DNA of 12,359 nucleotides from Gammaproteobacteria bacterium. GTDB taxonomy: Bacteria > Pseudomonadota > Gammaproteobacteria > GCF-002020875. Both the position numbers and the translations under genes were made by a program. The stretch lies in contig JABHIC010000067.1 of assembly GCA_018671205.1 (NCBI GenBank), forward strand, positions 1-12,359. The letters run 5' to 3'. Under the pieces are notes generated by a model that saw only the letters and a program-made list of their open reading frames with translations, did no database searches and was not told the origin of the DNA. Numbering within the stretch: the stretch's first letter is position 1; every line of letters starts with the position of its first letter. This document shows, piece by piece, positions 6,760 through 12,359 of this stretch.

Positions 6760-7435
6760 CACGCTTCTCCCGATTCTCTTCCGGATGCTGTTTAGAGGGG
6801 GGCTTGTTAGAGGGGGTGGGTTTGAGTAGTAGTTTATCCCGCTGTTGATTAAAGTAGCGCAGTGCACGGTAGACCGCCTTGACGACGGCCCGGGGGGTGA
6901 TGGTGGCTCCGGTAAACTGATCAAAAGTACCGCCATCCCGCTTTACCTGCCACTGCTGGCGGGTGAGATTGTCGAGGGAGTGGCCGTTGAAGCCGAGAAT
7001 CCACTCGCTCTTCTTGATCTCAATCAGGTCACCCAGTCCGGGGGTCTCCGCATGGCTGAGGGTACGCACCCCTGCCACCTCACCACTTTTATGGATGGCC
7101 ACCAGCAGATTGATGGTGCCGGTATACCCCTCGCGAGAGGAGACCTCCAGCAGCACGGTATGGACCTGCCCGTGAAGTTTGGCAAGGTAGGCGAAGCGCT
7201 CTTCGTCACTGCCCAGCAGAGGATGAGCCGGCAGGGTGATGCGCTCCTCTAGCAGGTTGTTGTCGTAGTCGCTCTCTGGTACCAGTTGGCGCAGTGAATT
7301 GAGCAGGGCAAGGCGCTCATTTTCCCTGATCTGATCCCGGGTGCCCTGATAGGTGGCGGCAACCAGTGCGGTACCCAGAAAGGCGAACAGCGCCAAGAGT
7401 GCCGCACTGCGTAGCACCGTCTGTGAGGTGCTCAT
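6749..7435 (-). CDS. rnfG: Rnf electron transport complex subunit RnfG, covalent FMN protein
   Basis: A 228-residue membrane-anchored, periplasm-facing flavoprotein of the Rnf complex. One N-terminal membrane helix (about 9-28) precedes the FMN-binding domain. The flavinylation motif Dxx(s/t)gAT is present as DQFTGAT (172-178), so Thr178 is the expected site of phosphoester-linked FMN, added by ApbE, which is not encoded in the window. The segment HAETPGLGD (about 128-136) is typical of RnfG/NqrC. The C-terminal tail is Lys/Pro-rich and carries a small imperfect 15-base in-frame duplication (6792-6816). The tail makes this protein somewhat longer than Escherichia coli RsxG. The start codon overlaps the rnfD stop (ATGA), with GGAG 9 bases upstream. 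Confidence 0.96.
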   Translation of the reverse strand: MSTSQTVLRSAALLALFAFLGTALVAATYQGTRDQIRENERLALLNSLRQLVPESDYDNNLLEERITLPAHPLLGSDEERFAYLAKLHGQVHTVLLEVSSREGYTGTINLLVAIHKSGEVAGVRTLSHAETPGLGDLIEIKKSEWILGFNGHSLDNLTRQQWQVKRDGGTFDQFTGATITPRAVVKAVYRALRYFNQQRDKLLLKPTPSNKPPSKQHPEENREKRDEQ

Positions 7436-8469
7436 GGCTGCTTACTCCGTGCGGAGGGTTTCTGCTTAACCGCACCATAGATGCTTGGTTGGGTGAAGTA
7501 GTCAATCAGTGGGGCAAACATATTCATCAGCAGTACACTGAAGGCGACCGCATCCGGGTAGCCCCCCCAGGTGCGGATAATGTAGACCAGTACGCCAATC
7601 CCGGCACCAAACCAGATGCGTCCCAGTGGGGTGGTGCTGGCGGTCACGGGGTCGGTGGCAATAAAGAAGGCCCCCAGCATGATGCCACCACTGAGCAGGT
7701 GGTAGAGCGGGGTATTGAATTGGGCCGGGTCGATGATGTTGAAGAGCAGCGCAGTGAGTGTCAGAGCCAGAATCATGCTGAGTGGAATCTGCCAGGAGAT
7801 GGTGCCTCTCAGTAGTAGCAGGAGCCCCCCGGCAAGAAAGGCGAGGTTGATCCACTCCCAGCCCGCCCCGGCCAGTAGTCCACTATCCAGCTGTAACAGC
7901 CCCTCCTGAATGGTATGCCCCTGGGAGATCTGGGTACGCATCGTATCCAGAGGGGTTGCCGAGGTCAGCGCATCGAGGGTGAGGAGATCACTGTTGCCGA
8001 GAATGATCTGCAGACTCTGCCCCATGCTGAGGGTGGTGCCATCCAGGCCGGTTGGGGGTAACCAGCGGGTCATCTCCAGAGGAAAGGAGATCAGTAGAAT
8101 GACATACCCCACCATGGCGGGGTTAAATGGATTCTGTCCCAGCCCTCCATAGAGCTGTTTGGCGAGGATAATGGCAAACAGAACCCCTAAAACAGCCATC
8201 CACCAGGGGAGTAGCGGGGGTAGGGCAGCGGCGAGGAGCAGTGCCGTGAGGAGCGCGCTGAGATCCTTCAGGGCGGTGAATGGTGAGCGTCCCCGTAGCA
8301 GTAGAATGGCCGACTCTGCGAGGAGGGCAGCCGGAACCATAATGGCGATATGGAGCCAGACTCCCGGGCCAAAGATCCAGCTCAGTGCGACCAGTCCAGG
8401 GAGCAGGGCAAGAATCACCATGCCCATCTCACGGGAGGTTGTGTTGCGGTTATGCGGGATGGCTTGCAT
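7432..8469 (-). CDS. rnfD: Rnf electron transport complex subunit RnfD, covalent FMN membrane protein
   Basis: A polytopic inner-membrane subunit homologous to NqrB, about 345 residues with many hydrophobic helices, probably part of the ion path. The family stretch QNPFNPAMVGY is near residues 112-122. The covalent-FMN motif is DALTSATPLD, with the modified threonine at residue 172 of this start. Later helices carry the GAFFIATDPVTAS loop typical of RnfD/NqrB. Two starts are possible. The Met at 8475 has no Shine-Dalgarno, whereas the Met at 8469 has AGGA at a 5-base spacing and is preferred. Unlike its neighbours, it does not overlap the gene before it: about 100 AT-rich bases separate it from rnfC. 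Confidence 0.95.
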   Translation of the reverse strand: MQAIPHNRNTTSREMGMVILALLPGLVALSWIFGPGVWLHIAIMVPAALLAESAILLLRGRSPFTALKDLSALLTALLLAAALPPLLPWWMAVLGVLFAIILAKQLYGGLGQNPFNPAMVGYVILLISFPLEMTRWLPPTGLDGTTLSMGQSLQIILGNSDLLTLDALTSATPLDTMRTQISQGHTIQEGLLQLDSGLLAGAGWEWINLAFLAGGLLLLLRGTISWQIPLSMILALTLTALLFNIIDPAQFNTPLYHLLSGGIMLGAFFIATDPVTASTTPLGRIWFGAGIGVLVYIIRTWGGYPDAVAFSVLLMNMFAPLIDYFTQPSIYGAVKQKPSARSKQP

Positions 8470-8578
8470 TGGCATCCTGCTGTGTTATATGTCTCATAAA
8501 ATCCTTCATAATATCTACGGAACACGTTGTAAAACATCCGATGTCACTATGAAAGAACGAATGACTAAAGCGGTTCAT
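8450..8578 (-). CDS. Possible 42-codon small ORF bridging rnfC and rnfD
   Basis: On the minus strand an ATG overlaps the rnfC stop as ATGA, and the frame stays open for 42 codons, ending with TAA 20 bases inside rnfD. A GGAAGG purine run sits 7 bases before the ATG, within the last codons of rnfC. The predicted peptide begins MNRFSHSFFHSD and is rich in Phe, His, Ser and Asp, with two cysteines and no membrane segment. I recognise no family. It could be a real small protein, a coupling ORF that carries ribosomes across the gap to rnfD, or a chance open frame. The codon choice is unlike its GC-rich neighbours, which argues for caution. Confidence 0.22.
   Translation of the reverse strand: MNRFSHSFFHSDIGCFTTCSVDIMKDFMRHITQQDANASHPA
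8475..8478 (-). promoter_or_regulatory. Ribosome-binding site that decides the rnfD start
   Basis: On the minus strand AGGA lies 5 bases before the Met codon at 8469-8467. The more upstream Met codon at 8475-8473 overlaps this AGGA and so cannot use it. This favours the shorter rnfD product. Confidence 0.5.
8505..8533 (-). promoter_or_regulatory. Candidate sigma-70 promoter before rnfD
   Basis: On the minus strand TTTACA (8533-8528, 5 of 6 matches to TTGACA) is followed after exactly 17 bases by TATGAA (8510-8505, 4 of 6 matches to TATAAT). Transcription would start near 8498, about 29 bases before the preferred rnfD start, and would serve rnfDGE, nth and DUF1841. The location in an AT-rich gap supports it, but AT-rich DNA yields such matches by chance. 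Confidence 0.3.
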
Positions 8579-8582
8579 AGTG
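8545..8582 (-). repeat. Perfect 9-bp inverted repeat at the rnfC stop codon
   Basis: The arms CACTATGAA (8545-8553) and TTCATAGTG (8574-8582) are exact reverse complements separated by 20 bases. One arm contains the rnfC stop and the start of the 42-codon ORF. It lies upstream of the promoter-like hexamers. It could be an RNA hairpin (AT-rich and only moderately stable) or a protein-binding palindrome. No U-run follows, so it is not an intrinsic terminator. Confidence 0.5.
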
Positions 8583-10164
8583 CGGCCTTCCTGGCCTTGG
8601 CACGATCAATGGCGGCCTGGATGGTGGCCTTTTTATCGGCCTCTACCGCGCTGCTCTCATGCTGCGCTCTGGACTCATTGGCTTTTTTTGCCTTGAGCGC
8701 CGCTTTTTTTGCCGCCAGTTTTTTCGCCTTCTCCTCTTTCTCCCGCTGGAGACGGGCATCCCGAAACTCATGCCGATTGCGCGCATGGTCGGCCTTTACC
8801 TGCTCTCTCTGCTGGTTCCTCACTGTCCCCTTGGCGTGTCGGTAGTAGTCCACCAGGGGGAGGTAACTGGGGCAGACGTAGCTGCAGCAGCCACACTCAA
8901 TGCAGTCAAACAGATGGAGTGACTGAGCCTCATCAAAGTTTCGCGCCTGGGTGGCCCAGTAGAGCTGCTGAGGCAGCAGGGAGACCGGGCAGGCATCACT
9001 GCAGGCGGCACAACGGATACAGTTGAGCGGGCTGTTCTGAGAGGGGGAGGTAGCGCTCTTATTGACAATCAGACAGTTGACGGTTTTGGTGATTGAGCTC
9101 TCCAGGTTTTTAAGCGGGAACCCCATCATCGGGCCACCCACGGTCACACTGACCGGTTGATCGGTAAGACCACAGGACTCCAGTAGTGGACGGATCGGGG
9201 TACCAATGGCGACATGGAAGTTGCCGGGCTGCGCTACCCCATCACCGCTGATGGTCACGCTACGTTGGGTCAGTGGTCGCTCCTCTATCGCATGGTAGAT
9301 GGCGTAGACAGTAGCGACATTCTGGCAGAGGATCGCCAGCTGGTGGGGAAACCCCCCACTGGGAACCTCTTTTCCGGTAAGAATCTGGATGAGCTGCTTC
9401 TCTCCCCCCGATGGGTAGCAGGTGGGGCAGCTGACCACCTCTATCCGGGCACTGGAGGCGGTGGCTGCCCGCTGCATGGCGGCAATGGCCTCTGGTTTGT
9501 TGTCCTCGATTCCGAGCAGGATCTCTGTCGGTTTGAGCAGCTGGTTGAGTACCTCAATGCCACGGATGATCTCATCCGAATGGTCCTGCATCAGCCTGTC
9601 ATCACAGGTGATGTAGGGCTCACACTCCATTCCATTGATGATCAGGGTCTCGATGTTTTGGGCCTCACCCTTACGAATTTTGGTGGCGGTGGGGAAACCG
9701 GCACCGCCGAGGCCGATAATGCCCCCCATACGGATGCGCTCGATGAGTGTCTCGGTAGAGAGGGTTGCGAGCAGGGCATCCAGGCTGGCAGAGGAGGTTG
9801 AGGCGGGGAGATCCGTTGTCGGGGCAGGGGGTGAAGTGTCATCATCCGGGACAATGACCACCGACAGGCAGGAGATCCCTGAGGGGTGGGTCAGGGGACG
9901 TCGTTCAATGGCGGTTACGGTTCCATCGTAGGGGGCATGAATGGGTACACTGAGTGGGGTGAAACATTCGCTTAACCGTTGTCCCGCCCTGACCGTATCG
10001 CCCACCGCTACCACCGCACGGTTTGCGCTACCGATCCCCTGGTTGAGCGGGATAACCAGTTCGCCACCTGGGTGGGGGTAGGGCTGTAGTGGCACGGCCC
10101 GGGTCTGCCCCTTCTGTTGTTCGGGGTGGATGCCGCCATGAAAGGTCTGCAGTGGGCGGCTCAT
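8575..10164 (-). CDS. rnfC: Rnf electron transport complex subunit RnfC, NADH-binding Fe-S protein
   Basis: A peripheral cytoplasmic subunit that exchanges electrons with NAD(H), 529 residues. An N-terminal biotinyl/lipoyl-like fold contains APYDGTV (77-83). The Complex I 51-kDa-like domain has the glycine-rich GLGGAGFPTATK (151-162) for FMN/NADH, and INGMECEPYITCDDR (176-190). Two [4Fe-4S] ferredoxin motifs follow: C382, C385, C388, C392 and C421, C424, C427, C431. The C-terminal region (about 460-529) is a Lys/Ala/Glu-rich helical tail, as in other proteobacterial RnfC proteins but much shorter than in Escherichia coli RsxC. The start codon overlaps the rnfB stop (ATGA). The gap after its stop, before rnfD, is unusual for this cluster. 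Confidence 0.97.
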   Translation of the reverse strand: MSRPLQTFHGGIHPEQQKGQTRAVPLQPYPHPGGELVIPLNQGIGSANRAVVAVGDTVRAGQRLSECFTPLSVPIHAPYDGTVTAIERRPLTHPSGISCLSVVIVPDDDTSPPAPTTDLPASTSSASLDALLATLSTETLIERIRMGGIIGLGGAGFPTATKIRKGEAQNIETLIINGMECEPYITCDDRLMQDHSDEIIRGIEVLNQLLKPTEILLGIEDNKPEAIAAMQRAATASSARIEVVSCPTCYPSGGEKQLIQILTGKEVPSGGFPHQLAILCQNVATVYAIYHAIEERPLTQRSVTISGDGVAQPGNFHVAIGTPIRPLLESCGLTDQPVSVTVGGPMMGFPLKNLESSITKTVNCLIVNKSATSPSQNSPLNCIRCAACSDACPVSLLPQQLYWATQARNFDEAQSLHLFDCIECGCCSYVCPSYLPLVDYYRHAKGTVRNQQREQVKADHARNRHEFRDARLQREKEEKAKKLAAKKAALKAKKANESRAQHESSAVEADKKATIQAAIDRAKARKAAL

Positions 10165-10748
10165 GTTTGATTTCCAGCGGTCTGATTACCGGCGGATGAG
10201 CTATCAGCGGTCGGATAGGCTCTGGTTGAGCCGGGTTCTGGCCAGATCCAGCTGCTGAGGGTGGGCTCAATGGGTACCATGATGATGCAGTCTACCGGGC
10301 AGGGGGGGAGACAGAGTTCACAGCCGGTGCACTCCTTTTTTAGAACGGTGTGCATCTGTTTGGCGGCACCAAGAATGGCATCCACCGGGCAGGCCTGAAT
10401 ACAGAGGGTGCAGCCGATACAGCTCTGTTCATCAATAAGGGCCAGGGCGGGAAGGCGTTGCTCCTGCTCCAGAGCGACCGGCTCACGGTCAAGCAGGTCG
10501 GAGAGGGCAACCATCACCGCCTCTCCGCCGGGGGGGCAGAGGTTGATCTCGACCCCCTCATTGGCGATCGCCTCGGCGTAGGGGTGACAGCCGGGGTAAC
10601 CACACTGACCGCACTGGGTCTGGGGCAGTAGTTGGTCAATCTGCTCCACCACCGGATCACCCTCAACCCGGTAACGGATGGAGGCATACCCCAATAGTGC
10701 CCCAAAACTGGCAGCCATTAACCCCATTGCCACCATTGCACTAAACAT
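10161..10748 (-). CDS. rnfB: Rnf electron transport complex subunit RnfB, ferredoxin-type
   Basis: A membrane-anchored iron-sulphur subunit that takes electrons to or from ferredoxin, 195 residues, close to Escherichia coli RsxB. One N-terminal membrane segment (about 4-22) is followed by the Fe-S domain with C46, C49, C54 and C71 (CGQCGYPGC ... LCPPGG). Two [4Fe-4S] motifs follow: C110, C113, C116, C120 and C140, C143, C146, C150. All twelve expected ligands are present. The C-terminal tail is Ser/Pro-rich and ends in a five-residue tandem repeat, AGNQT twice, coded by different synonymous codons. Its start overlaps the end of rnfA by 8 bases with little Shine-Dalgarno, suggesting translational coupling. 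Confidence 0.97.
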   Translation of the reverse strand: MFSAMVAMGLMAASFGALLGYASIRYRVEGDPVVEQIDQLLPQTQCGQCGYPGCHPYAEAIANEGVEINLCPPGGEAVMVALSDLLDREPVALEQEQRLPALALIDEQSCIGCTLCIQACPVDAILGAAKQMHTVLKKECTGCELCLPPCPVDCIIMVPIEPTLSSWIWPEPGSTRAYPTADSSSAGNQTAGNQT

Positions 10749-11322
10749 GAACCAGCCCGGTAAATCCCATAAAGGCGATAGAGAGCAGCCCGGCGGTAAT
10801 CATTGCGATGGAGGCCCCCTGAAAGGGCTCCGGTACATCGGCAGCGGCAATCCGTTCCCGAATGGCAGCAAAGGCGACCAGAACCAGTGAGAAGCCGACG
10901 GCAGCCCCGAACCCGAAGGCCGCAGACTCAATGAAACTGTGCTGTTCACGGGTATTGAGCAGGGCGACACCGAGAACGGCACAGTTGGTGGTGATCAATG
11001 GTAGAAAGATGCCCAGTACCTGATAGAGCATCGGGCTGGTCTTGTGGACAAACATCTCGGTGAAGTTCACTATCGCGGCGATCACCAGGATAAAGGCGAT
11101 GGTGCGCAGGTACTCCAAATCGAGTGGTATCAATAGATACTCATTGACCAGATAGCTGAGCGAGGCAGAGAGGGTGAGGACAAAGGTGGTCGCAAACCCC
11201 ATCCCGATGGCGGTCTCCAGTTTGCGTGAGACCCCCATAAAGGGGCAGAGCCCCAGAAATTTTACCAGCACAAAATTGTTGACCAGTATGGTGCTGACAA
11301 GGATGAGGGCGATCTCACTCAT
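10741..11322 (-). CDS. rnfA: Rnf electron transport complex subunit RnfA
   Basis: An inner-membrane subunit of 193 residues, the same length as Escherichia coli RsxA, with about six hydrophobic helices. It is the inverted-topology partner of RnfE. C26 (FLGLCPFMG) and C114 (TTNCAVLG) are the paired cysteines that in Rnf/Nqr structures help bind the membrane iron-sulphur centre with RnfE. The N terminus (VSTILVNNFVLVKFLG) is highly characteristic. It starts 5 bases after the metG stop without a clear Shine-Dalgarno, so it is probably expressed with metG or by re-initiation. Confidence 0.97.
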   Translation of the reverse strand: MSEIALILVSTILVNNFVLVKFLGLCPFMGVSRKLETAIGMGFATTFVLTLSASLSYLVNEYLLIPLDLEYLRTIAFILVIAAIVNFTEMFVHKTSPMLYQVLGIFLPLITTNCAVLGVALLNTREQHSFIESAAFGFGAAVGFSLVLVAFAAIRERIAAADVPEPFQGASIAMITAGLLSIAFMGFTGLVHV

Positions 11323-11327
11323 GACGA

Positions 11328-12359
11328 CTATTTAACCCGCATCCCCGCTTCTGCTCCTGAGTGGGGCTCGAGAATATAGAGTTCGTCTCCTCCCGGCCCG
11401 GCAGCCAGTACCATCCCTTCCGAGACCCCAAAGCGCATTTTTCGTGGCGCAAGGTTGGCCACCATCACGGTCAGTTTTCCCACCAGATCGGCGGGATCAT
11501 AGGCCGATTTGATTCCGGCAAAGACGTTGCGTTTCTCTCCCCCCAGATCGAGGGTGAGCTGGAGCAGTTTGTCGGCCCCCTCCACAGCGCTGGCCTGCTC
11601 AATACGGGCAATGCGCAGATCCAGTTTGGCAAAATCATCAAACTGGATCTCCTTTGCTATCGGTTCTATTGTGCCGGGCTCCGATTTTTTTGCGGCTCTG
11701 CTCTTCTCCGGGCTCTTCTTTGGGCTCTTCTCTGTTTGCACAAGTGAGTCACTGGAGGCCTCCAGCAGTGCCGCAATGGCCTTCTCATCGACCCGCTGCA
11801 TCAGCGGGGTGAAGGGGTGGATGGTGGTGGACTCGAGTGGCTCTTGCAGCGCCGCCCAACTCAGTGGGCCGGCGTTGAGGAACTGCTCTGTGGCCACTGA
11901 CATTTGTGGCAGTACCGGTTTGAGATAGGTCATCAGTACCCGAAAGAGGTTGAGCCCCATACTGCAGGCATCCTGCACCTGCTGCTCTTTCCCCGCCTCT
12001 TTGGCCAGCACCCACGGCTTCTTCTCATCGATATAGCGGTTGGCCTGATCGGCCAGAGCCATAATCTCACGGATGGCCCGACCAAAGTCCCGTGACTCAT
12101 AGTGTTGGGCAATGGCACTGCCCTGAGCAACAAACTGTTGGTAGAGTTCGGGTTCCGCAATCGAATCGGCCAGTTTGCCTGCAAACCGTTTGCTGATGAA
12201 ACCGGCACAACGGCTGGCGATGTTGATCACCTTACCGACCAGGTCGGCATTGACCCGGAGACGGAAGTCATCCAGGTTGAGATCCAGATCCTCAATACCG
12301 TGACCCAGCTTGGCCGCATAGTAATAGCGTAGTGCCTCCGGGTTGAGGTGGTTGAGCCA
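11328..12359 (-). CDS. metG: Methionyl-tRNA synthetase, C-terminal part (N terminus outside window)
   Basis: The enzyme charges tRNA-Met with methionine. Only the last 343 residues are in the window; the frame runs off the right edge, so the catalytic Rossmann fold and KMSKS loop are not visible. The visible part begins WLNHLNPEALRYYYAAKLG, the family sequence after KMSKS, then DLVGKVINIASR and the anticodon-binding helical domain with DEKKPWVLAK. A Lys/Ser/Pro-rich linker (about 205-230) joins it to a C-terminal Trbp111-type tRNA-binding/dimerisation domain (about 237-343) with KLDLRIARI, FAGIKSAY and NLAPRKMRFGVSEGM. It is intact to its stop. Placement directly upstream of rnfA is seen in other Gammaproteobacteria such as Pseudomonas. 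Confidence 0.97.
   Translation of the reverse strand, partial: WLNHLNPEALRYYYAAKLGHGIEDLDLNLDDFRLRVNADLVGKVINIASRCAGFISKRFAGKLADSIAEPELYQQFVAQGSAIAQHYESRDFGRAIREIMALADQANRYIDEKKPWVLAKEAGKEQQVQDACSMGLNLFRVLMTYLKPVLPQMSVATEQFLNAGPLSWAALQEPLESTTIHPFTPLMQRVDEKAIAALLEASSDSLVQTEKSPKKSPEKSRAAKKSEPGTIEPIAKEIQFDDFAKLDLRIARIEQASAVEGADKLLQLTLDLGGEKRNVFAGIKSAYDPADLVGKLTVMVANLAPRKMRFGVSEGMVLAAGPGGDELYILEPHSGAEAGMRVK

Noticed and set aside
6792..6816. Imperfect 15-base direct repeat (TTAGAGGGGG twice) as a regulatory repeat
   Set aside because: It lies in the rnfG coding tail, in frame, and simply encodes a repeated Pro/Ser/Lys segment.
6760..6936. Upstream extension of the rnfE frame by 59 codons
   Set aside because: It overlaps rnfG coding sequence, is Pro/Ser-rich and unlike RnfE; a good Shine-Dalgarno precedes the Met at 6759.
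7366..8845. Long plus-strand open frames opposite rnfG, rnfD and rnfC
   Set aside because: They are antisense shadows of well-recognised genes, with low-complexity Arg/Ser/Gly-rich translations and no family resemblance.
1..12359. Mobile elements, CRISPR arrays, tRNA or rRNA genes
   Set aside because: The window is filled by recognised chromosomal genes; no transposase, integrase, spaced repeats or structural RNA was seen.

Overview
The window looks like chromosomal DNA of a GC-rich, free-living or symbiotic gammaproteobacterium. The evidence is the gene order metG-rnfABCDGE-nth, a 211-residue Nth that keeps the Escherichia coli residue numbering, and a DUF1841 gene, all of which point to Gammaproteobacteria such as Pseudomonas or Chromatiales relatives. 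I cannot name the genus. The window is almost fully coding (the longest gap is about 100 bases). I see no rRNA, tRNA, CRISPR array, insertion sequence or phage gene.

Left half, plus strand (2-4985): a compact signalling operon. It holds a soluble PAS-type sensor histidine kinase cut by the window edge, a REC-kinase-REC hybrid whose kinase core is a clear paralogue of the first, an NtrC-like response regulator, and a secreted LolA-like lipoprotein-sorting protein. Three of the genes are joined end to end by ATGA overlaps or short gaps. The regulator keeps its receiver and Fis-type DNA-binding helix, but its AAA+ domain has lost the Walker A lysine, the Walker B acidic pair, the GAFTGA loop and the sensor II arginine. 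It therefore should not act as a sigma-54 activator. This is the most unusual part of the window: a probable phosphorelay ending in a sigma-54-independent NtrC relative, coupled to an envelope protein.

Right half, minus strand (12359 down to 4990): the 3' third of metG, then rnfA, rnfB, rnfC, rnfD, rnfG and rnfE, then nth and a DUF1841 gene. Most junctions overlap by 4-11 bases or are separated by 5-11 bases, so this is one probable transcription unit. The Rnf complex links NADH and ferredoxin (or a similar low-potential carrier) to ion movement across the inner membrane. All expected iron-sulphur cysteines and both covalent-FMN threonines are present. Nth is itself an iron-sulphur DNA repair enzyme.

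The one break in the tight packing is the rnfC-rnfD junction. It is an AT-rich stretch of about 99 bases (about 37% GC by hand count) that carries a perfect 9-bp inverted repeat, a promoter-like pair of hexamers and a 42-codon open frame overlapping the rnfC stop codon. The two operons converge with only 4 bases between their stop codons and no obvious terminator.
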